From contig JAXMHB010000001.1 of NCBI GenBank assembly GCA_046346965.1, forward strand, positions 1 through 64,000: 64,000 bases of DNA, given 5' to 3'. The stretch is from JAXMHB01 sp046346965 (GTDB lineage Bacteria; Pseudomonadota; Gammaproteobacteria; Xanthomonadales; SZUA-5). The stretch's first letter is position 1. The number at the start of each line of letters is the position of its first letter. The notes under the pieces are model-generated. The model was not told the origin of the DNA and made no database searches. It worked only from the letters and a program-made list of their open reading frames with translations. Shown in pieces: positions 39,737 to 52,732 of the stretch. The translations under genes were made by a program, and so were the position numbers.

Positions 39737-42169
39737 TCACTCGCGGCGCAAAGCCTGTATCGGGTTCAGTGCCGCCGCGCGCCGTGCTGGCAGATAGCTC
39801 GCAAGCAGTCCGACGATGAACATGACCAGTGCCATCACGCCATAGGTGTAGCCATCGATACCCTGCACGCCGTAGAGCAGACTGCTTAGCGCGTGGCTCA
39901 TTCCGGCCGCCACCACGAGTCCGGCGAATACCCCGAGCGCGACCAGGCACGATCCCTGCACGACGATCGTGCGCAACACGCGCGACTTCGGAGCGCCGAG
40001 CGCGATACGCACCCCGATTTCCCGCGTACGCTCGGCCACGCCGTAGGACAACACGCCATACAGGCCGATGGCGCCCAGCGCCAGCGCCAGGCCGGCAGCG
40101 ATGCTCAGCGTCAGCAGGGTGAAGGTGAGTTGTGCCATCGAGTCATCGACCAACTGCTGCATCGTGAACTGTCGATAGATCGGTGCCTCCGGGGCGACTT
40201 CCCGGACCAGCGCGCGCACATCGCCCGCAATCTGATCGGCGCGTGTGCTCTTGACGACATAGCCGGGCGATGTAAGGGGCTCGCTGGTCGCCGGATCCGG
40301 TCCCAACAAGGGCAGATAGATCAGGGGTTCCGGCGTGCCGGTGAGATTGGATTGCTGGATGTCCTCCACCACGCCGACCACCGTGTCCCATTGGGCCTGA
40401 CCCGCGCGCTGCAGTCGCCGGCCGACCGGATCTTTGTCCGGCCACAGCAAGCGGGCGGCGCGCGCACTGACCAGTACGCTGCCGCGGCCCTCGTGATCGC
40501 CGGATTCGAAACTGCGTCCGGCGAGAATCCGAATATCCATGGCTCGGAAATAGTCGCCTGCGGTGTAGGTCACGTTGAGCAAGGCGCCGGATTCCGCCGC
40601 TACGGCCATCTCGTCGCTGCGCGCGTTGATCGTTGCCGTTCCTTCGTTAAGCGGAACGTTTTCGATCAGGCCAACGCGCTCGACGCCGGGCAGGGCGGCG
40701 AGGCGTTGCAGAAATTGCTGGTGAAAGCGCGCCCACGCTGCGGCATCGTCGCGCGGCAGGCCCGCCTGTTCCGGGGCGAATTGGAAGGTGTACAGGTCGC
40801 TGGGGTCGTAGCCCGGATCCACCTCGCGCAGGGCCTCTGCGCTGCGCAGCAGCAAGCCAGCACCGATCAACAGGACCAACGCCAGCGCGCTTTGTCCGGC
40901 CACCAGGCCTTGCCGCCACCATTGCTGGCGGGCGGTCATGCCGCGTCCGCCGTCACGCAGTCGTTGCAGTTCCGGCGCGCTGCCGCGCCATGCGGCCAGC
41001 AGCCCACACAGCAGGCTGGCGCCGACGGCCAGGGCCAGGGCCACGCCGAGCGTAAGACCGTCGGCGTGCACCTGATCGAGTCGAGGAATCTCGGCGGGCG
41101 CCACGCTGAGCAGCAGCGGCAGCGTGGCGGCCGCGAGCGCCGCCGCCAGGATGCCGGCGACGCCGCCAATCAATGCGGCCTCCGCGAGCTGCAGGCGCAG
41201 CAGGTGCAATCGTTGCGCTCCAAGCGCGCGCCGCACGCCGAGTTCGCGCTGGCGACTCTCGGCGCGGATCAGATAGAGGTTCACCAGATTCGCGCCCGCG
41301 ATCAGCAACACCAGTGCAGCAGCACCGAGCAGCAACCACAGCGGCCGTGAGTAAGGGCCGAGCAATTGCACGTCCAGCGGGCGCACGACCGCACGGAACT
41401 TAGCGATGGTGTCGGCGTAGGCGGTCGAACCGCCAAAGCGGGCGGGCAATTCTCGCGCCAGTGCGCTCAGTTCATCCGCCAACTGGACGTCACTGACCCC
41501 GGGCTTTAATCGCGCGACCATTCCGTTGTCGAAGGAGCCGACCTCACGGATGTCGCCCGCCACCGTGTGCCGGCTCATCCACAGCAGGACATTGTCTTGC
41601 GGGAAGCGGAAATCCGGTGGCATCACGCCCACGACCTGCCGGTCGGCGCCGAAGAGCTGAACGGTGCTGCCGATCACCGCCGGATCGCGGTCGAACCAGT
41701 CGGCCCACATGCGGTCACTGAGCAGCACCACAAATTCGCGGTCCTCCAGGCTCGGCAGTCGTCCCATCACCGGCGCGACGCCGAGCGTGGCAAACATTGG
41801 TGCGGAGGCTGAGGAGATCCACAGTCGCTCAGCCCGCTCGCCCACGCGCACGGTGTTGGTGAAACTGTTGTAACTGGCGACGTCCTCCAACAGTGTCGAG
41901 CGCTCCCGATAGTGCACGGTGAACTCGCGCGACAGCCCGAACTCGCCGGTCAACTCCGATCCCGGCGCGGTGCCCGCGACGTACACCAGCCGCTCTGGCG
42001 CCGCGTAGGGCAGCGGTGTCAGCAACAGCTGATGCACCACGGTGTACAGGCTGGCAAGCACACCGACCGCCAGTGCCAGCATCACCACGGCTGTGAGAGC
42101 AAAACCCAGGCTGTTGCCCAGGCTGCGCAGCAGCGGGCGGACTTCATGCACATGATCGGTCAGGGCCAT
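39737..42169 (-). CDS. MacB/FtsX-type permease, ADOP-like, without ATPase partner
   Basis: An 810-residue protein with two FtsX-type halves. Each has a periplasmic core and three or four membrane helices: around residues 20-40, 260-420 and 690-800. RELGVRRALGA and RTREIGVRIALGA are the repeated cytoplasmic loop of MacB-type permeases, and LPARRAAALNPIQALRRE ends the chain. This duplicated form resembles the orphan permeases first described in Acidobacteria. No ATPase is adjacent; the nearest, at 49623, is an exporter with its own domains. ATG 42169 is preferred to 42238. Confidence 0.87.
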   Translation of the reverse strand: MALTDHVHEVRPLLRSLGNSLGFALTAVVMLALAVGVLASLYTVVHQLLLTPLPYAAPERLVYVAGTAPGSELTGEFGLSREFTVHYRERSTLLEDVASYNSFTNTVRVGERAERLWISSASAPMFATLGVAPVMGRLPSLEDREFVVLLSDRMWADWFDRDPAVIGSTVQLFGADRQVVGVMPPDFRFPQDNVLLWMSRHTVAGDIREVGSFDNGMVARLKPGVSDVQLADELSALARELPARFGGSTAYADTIAKFRAVVRPLDVQLLGPYSRPLWLLLGAAALVLLIAGANLVNLYLIRAESRQRELGVRRALGAQRLHLLRLQLAEAALIGGVAGILAAALAAATLPLLLSVAPAEIPRLDQVHADGLTLGVALALAVGASLLCGLLAAWRGSAPELQRLRDGGRGMTARQQWWRQGLVAGQSALALVLLIGAGLLLRSAEALREVDPGYDPSDLYTFQFAPEQAGLPRDDAAAWARFHQQFLQRLAALPGVERVGLIENVPLNEGTATINARSDEMAVAAESGALLNVTYTAGDYFRAMDIRILAGRSFESGDHEGRGSVLVSARAARLLWPDKDPVGRRLQRAGQAQWDTVVGVVEDIQQSNLTGTPEPLIYLPLLGPDPATSEPLTSPGYVVKSTRADQIAGDVRALVREVAPEAPIYRQFTMQQLVDDSMAQLTFTLLTLSIAAGLALALGAIGLYGVLSYGVAERTREIGVRIALGAPKSRVLRTIVVQGSCLVALGVFAGLVVAAGMSHALSSLLYGVQGIDGYTYGVMALVMFIVGLLASYLPARRAAALNPIQALRRE

Positions 42170-42309
42170 CTGGATTCCAGGGCAGCGGGCGCACAGCGTG
42201 GAATGCAGGGCTCGTGCCAGCGCCTTAAGTCCATCCAATCAAGCGCTTGGCCGCGTACACGCAAGCGTCGGTGTGCAGATGCGCACAGTCGCGTCCGCTT
42301 GCGTGCGCC

Positions 42310-46047
<3,738 letters not shown>

Positions 46048-46060
46048 GGGCAGGTCATTC

Positions 46061-46076
46061 GGCCGTCTGGACGGCC
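46061..46076. promoter_or_regulatory. Short hairpin in metH leader
   Basis: GGCCGTC-TG-GACGGCC is a perfect 7-bp stem with a 2-base loop, 14 bases before the metH start on the minus strand. Its closeness to the start codon could affect translation. No cobalamin, SAM or SAH riboswitch consensus was recognised in the 143-bp gap. Confidence 0.3.
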
Positions 46077-46190
46077 CATCCTTGTATCGCGATAGACAGA
46101 TGGAGTCTATGCGATTGCCCTGGAGTCTGCTGCCTGCCGCCCGGAGCCTCCCGCTATGCTCCGGCTCCGCTCACAGTCTGGGGATACGCC

Positions 46191-47381
46191 ATGTCGGAAC
46201 GTCGCACGCTGCGCCTAAAGCGCGAGGCCGAACGCCGTCTGCGCATGGGCCATCTGTGGGTCTATGCCAACGAGATCGAGGGCAAGCTGGGACAGCTGGG
46301 CCTGCAACCGGGGCAACTGGTGGATCTGGAAACCGCGCAGGGGCGGGCGCTCGGCGTGGCCTACGTCAATCCGAACGTGCTGATCGCGGCGCGATTGCTC
46401 GGCGCCGACAGCCAGGGCTTCGACCCGCAGCGCTGGCTGGCCGGGCGCATCGAGGCCGCGCTGGCGCTGCGCCGGCGCAGCGGCACGCTGGATTACGGAC
46501 GGCTGGTGTTCGGCGAGAGCGACGGGCTGCCGGGTCTGGTGGTGGATCGCTACGGGCCGGTGCTGTCGGTGCAGATCGGTACTGCCGGCATGGAGGCGCT
46601 GCGTCCGCAGATTCAGGCGCTGCTGCAGCAGGTGGCGGGTGTCGAGGCGATGGTCTGGCGCAATGACACTGGCGCGCGCGAGCTGGAAGGGCTGCCGCGC
46701 GAGGTCAGCGTGGCCTTCGGCGAGGTGCACGAGCCGGTCTGGATCGAGGAGAACGGCGCGCGCTTCGGCATCGCGCCGATCTCGGGCCAGAAAACCGGCT
46801 GGTTCTATGACCAGCGCGACAATCGCGCCGCCTTGATGCCCTGGGTGCGCGGCGCGCGCGTGCTCGATCTGTTCAGCTACGGCGGCGGCTGGGGCGTGTG
46901 CGCGGCGGTGCATGGCGCCGACAGCGCCCTGTGCGTGGACGCCTCGGCGCCGGCGCTGGCCAGTGTGGCGCGCAATGCCGAAGCCAGCGGCGTCGGTGCG
47001 CGCGTGCGAACCTTGCAGCAGGACGCCTTCGATGCCTGCAAAGCGCTGCGCGAGGCCGGAGAGCGCTTCGACGTCATCGTGGTCGACCCGCCGGCCTTCA
47101 TCAAGCGCAAGAAGGACGCCGAACAGGGCGCGTTGGCCTACCGGCGGATCAACGAGGCGGCCCTGCGCCTGCTGGCGCCCGGTGGATTGCTGGTCAGCTG
47201 TTCCTGCTCGCACCATTACGACGCCGAGTCGCTGCTCGACGGGCTGCAGCGCGCGGCGCTGGCCTGCGGACGCCCGCTGCGGGTGCTGCGCCGACTGGCG
47301 CAGTCGGCCGATCATCCGATCCACCCGGCCATGCCCGAAACCAGTTATCTGAAAGGCTATCTGCTGGCCGCGCTGGACTGA
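46191..47381 (+). CDS. rlmI: 23S rRNA m5C1962 methyltransferase
   Basis: A 396-residue enzyme of the RlmI class. An N-terminal PUA domain (MSERRTLRLKREAERRLRMG, LWVYANEIEG) is followed by a linker. The Rossmann methyltransferase domain has VLDLFSYGGGWGVCAAVHG and VVDPPAFIKRKKD; SCSCSHHYD supplies the late cysteines. It methylates cytosine 1962 of 23S rRNA in E. coli. It is divergent from metH and precedes lgt by 58 bp. Confidence 0.93.
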   Translation: MSERRTLRLKREAERRLRMGHLWVYANEIEGKLGQLGLQPGQLVDLETAQGRALGVAYVNPNVLIAARLLGADSQGFDPQRWLAGRIEAALALRRRSGTLDYGRLVFGESDGLPGLVVDRYGPVLSVQIGTAGMEALRPQIQALLQQVAGVEAMVWRNDTGARELEGLPREVSVAFGEVHEPVWIEENGARFGIAPISGQKTGWFYDQRDNRAALMPWVRGARVLDLFSYGGGWGVCAAVHGADSALCVDASAPALASVARNAEASGVGARVRTLQQDAFDACKALREAGERFDVIVVDPPAFIKRKKDAEQGALAYRRINEAALRLLAPGGLLVSCSCSHHYDAESLLDGLQRAALACGRPLRVLRRLAQSADHPIHPAMPETSYLKGYLLAALD

Positions 47382-47439
47382 GGCATCGGCGGCGCGAGTC
47401 GGTGCATAGTACGCGCCTCGCTCGACGAAGCTCCCGCGC

Positions 47440-48342
47440 ATGGCATTGATCCACGACATCGATCCGATCGCCCTGGCCATCGGCCCGATCAAGGTGCACT
47501 GGTACGGCTTGATGTACCTGGGCGGTGCTGTCGCGGCCTTCCTGCTCGGGCGCCGCCGGGCTGCGCAGGCCTGGCGCGGCTATCAGCCTTCCGAGATCGA
47601 GGACATCATCTTCTACGGCATGGTCGGCGTCATCGTCGGTGGCCGGCTGGGCTCGACCTTTTTCTATCATTTCAACGAGTTCCTGGCTGATCCGCTGATG
47701 ATCGTGCGGATCTGGGAAGGCGGCATGAGCTTCCACGGCGGCCTGCTGGGCGTGCTCGTGGCCTACGCCTGGTATGCCCGCAAGACCGGGCGCGCGGTGT
47801 TCCATCTGTACGACTTCATCGCGCCGCTGGTGCCGATCGGCCTTGGCCTCGGCCGCCTCGGCAACTTCATCGGCGGCGAGCTGTGGGGCCACAAGACCGA
47901 TCTGCCCTGGGGCGTGATCTTCCCGAACGCTGTGCCGGGCGGCCCGTACAGTGCCGCGCAACTGCAGCAGATGCTCGCCCAAGGCCAGCTCGATGGCATG
48001 GCGCGCCACCCCTCGCAGCTGTACCAGGCCTTCTGGGAAGGTGTGCTGCTGTTCGGCATCCTCTGGTGGTTCAGTGCCCGTCCGCGCGCGCGCATGGCCA
48101 CCTCCGGCCTGTTCCTGATCATCTATGGCGTCGGCCGCATCCTGATCGAATTCGTCCGCGAACCCGATGCCCACATCGGCTACCTGGCCTGGGGCTGGCT
48201 CACCATGGGCCAACTGCTGTCGCTGCCGATGGTGATCGGTGGCCTCGGGTTGATGTGGTGGTCGCGGCGAGTGGCTGATCGGGCGGGAATGGGTGGTGAA
48301 AAGGGGAAAGGGGAAATGGAAAAGGGAAGTGCTGGCGCCTGA
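47440..48342 (+). CDS. lgt: Prolipoprotein diacylglyceryl transferase
   Basis: A 300-residue inner membrane enzyme that adds diacylglycerol to the lipobox cysteine of prolipoproteins, such as those at 1615, 2165 and 5437. Catalytic His99 lies in GMSFHGGLLG and Arg139 in the signature GRLGNFIGGELWG. About seven membrane helices are present. The last dozen residues (GGEKGKGEMEKGSAGA) come from the GGGAAA repeat running through the stop, so they are probably not part of the ancestral protein. The gene is upstream of thyA, as in many gammaproteobacteria. Confidence 0.96.
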   Translation: MALIHDIDPIALAIGPIKVHWYGLMYLGGAVAAFLLGRRRAAQAWRGYQPSEIEDIIFYGMVGVIVGGRLGSTFFYHFNEFLADPLMIVRIWEGGMSFHGGLLGVLVAYAWYARKTGRAVFHLYDFIAPLVPIGLGLGRLGNFIGGELWGHKTDLPWGVIFPNAVPGGPYSAAQLQQMLAQGQLDGMARHPSQLYQAFWEGVLLFGILWWFSARPRARMATSGLFLIIYGVGRILIEFVREPDAHIGYLAWGWLTMGQLLSLPMVIGGLGLMWWSRRVADRAGMGGEKGKGEMEKGSAGA

Positions 48343-48478
48343 GCGCGTTGCGAGTTGTTCCGCCTCATCGCCGGCCCCAAACTGACTGCTCCCGACAGAT
48401 CCCAGTCGTTCTCATTGACCTCAAACTCTCCGACCTCGCGCCCCTTTTCCTTTTCCCATTTCCCATTTCCCTTTCCCC
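48297..48478. repeat. Inverted GGGAAA-type arrays between lgt and thyA
   Basis: The left block, GAAAAGGGGAAAGGGGAAAT onward at 48298-48330, includes the end of lgt. The right block, CCTTTTCCTTTTCCCATTTC onward, ends with CTTTCCCC immediately before the thyA ATG at 48479. The two are approximate reverse complements and could pair across about 110 bases. The right arm displaces any purine-rich ribosome site for thyA. Confidence 0.85.
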
Positions 48479-49273
48479 ATGCTCTCCTACCACCAACTGC
48501 TGCAACACATTCTCGACCACGGCACGGTCAAGACCGACCGCACCGGAACCGGGACGCGGTCGGTGTTTGGTTGGCAGATGCGCTTTGATCTGGCGCAGGG
48601 CTTTCCGCTGGTCACCACCAAAAAGCTGCACCTGAAGTCGATCATTCATGAGTTGCTCTGGTTCATACGCGGCGATACCAATATCGGCTATCTGCGCGAG
48701 CACGGGGTGACCATTTGGGACGAGTGGGCCGATGCGGAGGGGAATCTTGGGCCGGTGTACGGGCGCCAGTGGCGCGCCTGGCCGGCGCCCGGCGGCGGTG
48801 TGATCGACCAACTGGCGCAGGTCATCGAGGACATCCGGCGCACGCCGGACTCGCGGCGGCTGATTGTCAGCGCCTGGAATCCGGCCGACCTGCCGGCGAT
48901 GGCGCTGGCGCCTTGTCATGCGCTGTTTCAGTTTTACGTGGCGGATGGCCGCCTGTCCTGTCAGCTTTATCAGCGCAGCGCCGATGTGTTCCTCGGCGTG
49001 CCCTTCAATATCGCCTCCTACGCGCTACTGACGGCGATGGTCGCGCAGGTGTGCGAGCTGCGGCTGGGCGATTTCGTCCATACGCTAGGTGACGCCCATC
49101 TGTATCTCAATCATCTGGAGCAGGCCAGATTGCAGTTGACGCGCACGCCACTGCCGCTGCCGCAACTCAAGCTCAATCCGGCGATCCGCCGCATCGAGGA
49201 TTTTCGTTTCGAGGATATTGAGATCGTCGGCTACCAGTCGCACCCGGCAATCAAGGCGCCGATTGCGGTGTAG
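48479..49273 (+). CDS. thyA: Thymidylate synthase
   Basis: A 264-residue enzyme, same length as E. coli ThyA, that methylates dUMP to dTMP with methylenetetrahydrofolate. The catalytic Cys146 is in ALAPCHALFQFY. Other signatures are RTGTGTRSVFG, SIIHELLWFIRGDTNI, YGRQWRAW and QRSADVFLGVPFNIASY. The ATG is preceded directly by the pyrimidine repeat CTTTCCCC, without a Shine-Dalgarno sequence, so initiation may be weak or leader-dependent. Cytoplasmic dimer. Confidence 0.97.
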   Translation: MLSYHQLLQHILDHGTVKTDRTGTGTRSVFGWQMRFDLAQGFPLVTTKKLHLKSIIHELLWFIRGDTNIGYLREHGVTIWDEWADAEGNLGPVYGRQWRAWPAPGGGVIDQLAQVIEDIRRTPDSRRLIVSAWNPADLPAMALAPCHALFQFYVADGRLSCQLYQRSADVFLGVPFNIASYALLTAMVAQVCELRLGDFVHTLGDAHLYLNHLEQARLQLTRTPLPLPQLKLNPAIRRIEDFRFEDIEIVGYQSHPAIKAPIAV

Positions 49274-49305
49274 CTGGGGTGCTTGCCCGAGCATCGGGGC
49301 ACCGC

Positions 49306-49622
49306 GTAGCAAAAGCGGGGCAGGGGGCAGGGGGCGGGGGACCAGCACTGGAGCGGAAAGGCGGCACGTTCGCTGGTTTACAGTGCGCGTCAACTTGTCG
49401 ACGGCGAGACGTGGACTCTTGCCAAACGAAATGAACCCCTGAACAAGGCTCGTGAGCCGCGTTGCGAGTCTCTGTGTCGCCTTCGGCGCGCTCATTCGTT
49501 CTACAAACTGGCGACGGCGCAACGCAGCCGCCGCAGTGCTGGTCCCCCGCCCCCTGCCCCCTGCCCCGCTGCCCCCTGCCCCGCTTTTGCTCTTCCTCTT
49601 CCTCACCCATGCCTCCCCCCGC
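49306..49622. repeat. Two opposed copies of the dispersed element downstream of thyA
   Basis: The 349-bp gap between thyA and the ABC exporter (49274-49622) has no credible gene. A plus-strand copy starts with AAAAGCGGGGCAGGGGGCAG at 49309. A minus-strand copy ends at about 49620 and contains GCGGCGGCTGCGTTGCGC and GCCAGTTTGTAGAACG. The outer G-rich arms pair over about 39 bases: AAAGCGGGGC to CCAGCACT at 49309-49347, against 49534-49587. The middle carries the CTCGTGAGCCGC and TTGCCAAACG blocks. Confidence 0.85.
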
Positions 49623-51383
49623 TCACACCAACTGCAGCTTTGCCAGGTCCGCATACAGCCCGCCTTGCGCCAGTAGTTCCTCGTGGCTGCCTTGGGCGAC
49701 GATGCGGCCGTGGTCGAGCACGATGATGCGGTCGGCCTTCTTCACCGTGGCCAGGCGGTGCGCGATGACGAGCGTGGTGCGGCCTTGCATCAGTCGCTCC
49801 AGCGCCTGCTGCACCGCGCGTTCGCTTTGCGCATCGAGCGCGCTGGTGGCCTCGTCCAGCAGCAGCACCTTGGCATCGCGCAGCAGCGCCCGCGCGATCA
49901 CGACGCGCTGCTGCTGCCCGCCGGAGAGGCGCACGCCGCGCTCGCCCAGATAGGTGTCATAGCCTTCCGGCAGCGCCGCCAGAAACTCGTGCGCCTCGGC
50001 GGCGCGCGCCGCGGCGATGACTTCCTCGCGGGTGGCGTCGGGGCGACCGTAGCGGATGTTCTCCAGCGCGCTGGTGCCGAAGATCACCGGGTCTTGCGGG
50101 ACCAGCGCGTACAGTCGCCGCAGATCGGCGACGCGGAAGTCGCGGATATCAACGCCGTCGATCCGGATGTGTCCGCTTTCCGGGTCATGGAAGCGCAGCA
50201 GCAGTTGGAACAGCGTGCTCTTGCCGGCGCCCGAGGGGCCCACCAGCGCCACGGTCTCGCCGGCGCGCACCTGCAGGCTGATGTTGTCGAGGGCAGCGCG
50301 GTCGGGCCGCGAGCTGTAGTGGAAGCGCAGCTGCTCGATGTCGATGCCCTGGTGCACCGCGGCCAGCGGCGTTGCGGGCTGCGCGGGGTCGGCGATGCGC
50401 GGTTCGATCGCCAGCAGCTCTGCCAGCCGGCCCATCGCGCCGGAAGCCCGCTGCACATCACCCCAGACCTCACTGACCGCGCCGACCGCGCCGGCGGCAA
50501 AGACCGCATACAGCACGAACTGCCCCAGCTCGCCGCCCGACAGCGTACCGGCCAGCACCGCCTTGGCGCCGATCCACAACACTACGGTCACCGCGCCGAA
50601 GGTCAGCAGGATGGCCACCGCCGTCAGGCTGGCGCGCATGCGGATGCGCCGTGTCGCCGTCGCCAGCGTGCGCAGGATGGCGTCGGCGAAGCGCGCGGAC
50701 TCGCGTTGCTCGGCGACGTTGGCTTGCACGGTATGGATGGCGTTGAAGGTTTCGCCGGCGATCGCCGAGCTGTCGGCGATGCGGTCCTGGCTCTCGCGCG
50801 AGAGCTTCTCGACGCGGCGGCCGAAGATCAGGATCGGCGCGACCACGATCGGGATGCCGAACACGATCAGCATCGACAGCTTCGGGCTGGTCACCACCAG
50901 CATGATCAGCGCACCGGCCAGCATGACCAGACTGCGCAGCGCCACCGAGGCACTGGAGCCGACCACGGTCTGGATCAGCTCGGTATCCGCGGTGAGTCGG
51001 CTCAGCAATTCGCCGGTGCGCGTCGTTTCGTAAAAGCGCTGATCGAGGCGCAGCAGGTGCTGGTACACCGCCCGCCGTAGATCTGCCATGACCTGCTCGC
51101 CCAGGCGGGTGACGAAATAAAAGCGCGCCGCGGTGCCGAGCGCGAGTACGGCGGCGACCGCCAGCAGCGCCAGAAAGTAGCGATCGACGTAGGCGGCGTT
51201 GGCCTTGGAGAAACCGTGGTCGATCATCTGACCGACGGCGCTCGGCAGCGACAGCGAGGCCATCGACGAGATCAGCAGAAAGCCGAGCGCTGCCACCACC
51301 AGGCGGCGATAGGGCCGCACGAAAGGCCGCAGAGCAGCCAACGGCGCCAGCGAGCGTGCGCCCTTCTCACGTACTTGGCTCAT
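49623..51383 (-). CDS. ABC exporter, fused membrane and ATPase domains (MsbA/LmrA-like)
   Basis: A 586-residue half-transporter. Six membrane helices occupy residues 25-310, and the ATPase domain follows from about 340. The Walker A is GPSGAGKST, the signature LSGGQQQR, and Walker B VLLLDEATSALD. The loop after is IAHRLATVKKADRIIVLDHGRI. It resembles exporters of lipids or drugs; the substrate is unknown. Its start is 3 bp from the small membrane gene at 51387, so the pair is an operon. Confidence 0.92.
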   Translation of the reverse strand: MSQVREKGARSLAPLAALRPFVRPYRRLVVAALGFLLISSMASLSLPSAVGQMIDHGFSKANAAYVDRYFLALLAVAAVLALGTAARFYFVTRLGEQVMADLRRAVYQHLLRLDQRFYETTRTGELLSRLTADTELIQTVVGSSASVALRSLVMLAGALIMLVVTSPKLSMLIVFGIPIVVAPILIFGRRVEKLSRESQDRIADSSAIAGETFNAIHTVQANVAEQRESARFADAILRTLATATRRIRMRASLTAVAILLTFGAVTVVLWIGAKAVLAGTLSGGELGQFVLYAVFAAGAVGAVSEVWGDVQRASGAMGRLAELLAIEPRIADPAQPATPLAAVHQGIDIEQLRFHYSSRPDRAALDNISLQVRAGETVALVGPSGAGKSTLFQLLLRFHDPESGHIRIDGVDIRDFRVADLRRLYALVPQDPVIFGTSALENIRYGRPDATREEVIAAARAAEAHEFLAALPEGYDTYLGERGVRLSGGQQQRVVIARALLRDAKVLLLDEATSALDAQSERAVQQALERLMQGRTTLVIAHRLATVKKADRIIVLDHGRIVAQGSHEELLAQGGLYADLAKLQLV

Positions 51384-51386
51384 GCT

Positions 51387-51620
51387 TTATTCCCGGGAGC
51401 GTAAAAGCAGGCGCGCCAGCCAGGCCATCAACACCGGATAGCCCACGCCGATCACCCACAGATCCCAAGCTATGCGGCCTTCCTGCCAGCCTTTCAAGGC
51501 GGCCAGCAGCAGAATCAACAGACCGCCGACGGTGCCGGTGATGCGCAGGATCGAGGCACCCACGCGCTGCCAGAGCGGCGCGGGTCGCAGAGCTTTGGGC
51601 GGGGCGCTGAGATCGTCCAT
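51387..51620 (-). CDS. Small membrane protein upstream of ABC exporter
   Basis: A 77-residue protein with two hydrophobic helices at about residues 27-43 and 52-70, beginning MDDLSAPPKALRPAPLWQRV. It ends 3 bp before the exporter start on the same strand. No known family. It could be a small accessory subunit or an unrelated gene. Short length lowers confidence, but the frame is clean and spacing is operon-like. Confidence 0.6.
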   Translation of the reverse strand: MDDLSAPPKALRPAPLWQRVGASILRITGTVGGLLILLLAALKGWQEGRIAWDLWVIGVGYPVLMAWLARLLLRSRE

Positions 51621-51670
51621 AACCCGCGTACCATATCAAGCTGCGATCAGCCACGGCCGGGGAGGGCGAG

Positions 51671-52732
51671 ATGGCGGAATCCTGGATGGTGTACGGGGCC
51701 TACGGCTATACCGGCCGCTTGGTGCTGGAACGGGCGGTGGCCGCCGGTTTGAAGCCCGTCGTCGCCGGTCGCGACGCCTCCAGAACCGAGGCGGTGGCGC
51801 TGGAGTTCGGACTGCCGCATCGCAGTTTCGATCTCGCCGACACCGAGGGTTTGCGCCGTGGCATCAACGGCATGCGCGCCGTGCTGCATTGTGCCGGGCC
51901 ATTCTCGGCGACCTCGGCGCCGATGATCGCCGCCTGTTTGCAGCAGGGCGTGCACTATCTCGACATCACCGGCGAGATCGATGTGTTCGCCTACGCCCAC
52001 GCCAACGACAGTGCCGCCCGCAAGCGCCATGTCGCGCTGGTGCCGGGTGTGGGCTTCGATGTGGTGCCCACCGACTGTCTGGCGGCGCTGCTGAAGCAGG
52101 AGTTGCCCGATGCCAGTGAGCTGGTGCTGGCCTTCGATGCCGAGGGCGGCCCCAGTCGCGGCACTGCATTGACCAGCGTCGAGGGCTTGGGCAAAGGCGG
52201 GCGCGTGCGCCGCGACGGCGCCATGGTGCGCGTGCCGCTAGGCTACAAGCAGCGCGAGTTCGCCTTTCCGCGCGGCAATCGCCAGGCGGTCACGATCCCC
52301 TGGGGCGATGTCTACACCAGCTTTGTCAGCACCGGCATCCCGAATATCGAGGTGTACATGGCAATGCCGCCGCGCACCATCGCCCGATTGCGGCAGATGC
52401 GCTGGTTCACGCCCTTGTTGGGGCTGGCGCCAGTGCAGTGGCTGTTGAAGCGCCAGGTCGAGGCGCGCGTGCGTGGGCCATCCGATCAGCGGCGCGGCAA
52501 CAGCCAGTCCTACATTTACGGGGAAGTCCGCAATCCGCGCGGCGATGTGCGTGCGGCCACGCTGGTGACACCGAACGGCTACGACCTGACGGCGACCGCG
52601 GCGCTGGCGATCACCCGTTTCCTCGCCACCGATCCGCGCCCGCATGCGGGCTACTACACGCCCTCGCTGCTGATGGGGGCGGATTACATTCGCAGCCTGC
52701 CCGGCGTGCAGTTCAACTGGGTGCGGCGCTGA
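51671..52732 (+). CDS. Saccharopine-dehydrogenase-like / trans-acting enoyl reductase family protein
   Basis: A 353-residue NAD(P)-binding protein. It opens MAESWMVYGAYGYTGRLVLE, the Rossmann loop GAYGYTG typical of this family; LHCAGPFSATSAPMIAACL and YLDITGEIDVF follow. The family includes saccharopine dehydrogenase-like proteins and the trans-acting enoyl reductase of mycobacteria. Real lysine metabolism is unlikely. Reaction unknown. It is convergent with prmA, with abutting stop codons. Confidence 0.85.
   Translation: MAESWMVYGAYGYTGRLVLERAVAAGLKPVVAGRDASRTEAVALEFGLPHRSFDLADTEGLRRGINGMRAVLHCAGPFSATSAPMIAACLQQGVHYLDITGEIDVFAYAHANDSAARKRHVALVPGVGFDVVPTDCLAALLKQELPDASELVLAFDAEGGPSRGTALTSVEGLGKGGRVRRDGAMVRVPLGYKQREFAFPRGNRQAVTIPWGDVYTSFVSTGIPNIEVYMAMPPRTIARLRQMRWFTPLLGLAPVQWLLKRQVEARVRGPSDQRRGNSQSYIYGEVRNPRGDVRAATLVTPNGYDLTATAALAITRFLATDPRPHAGYYTPSLLMGADYIRSLPGVQFNWVRR

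Noticed and set aside
46048..46190. Cobalamin or SAM/SAH riboswitch upstream of metH
   Set aside because: No recognisable riboswitch core was found; only a 7-bp hairpin is present.
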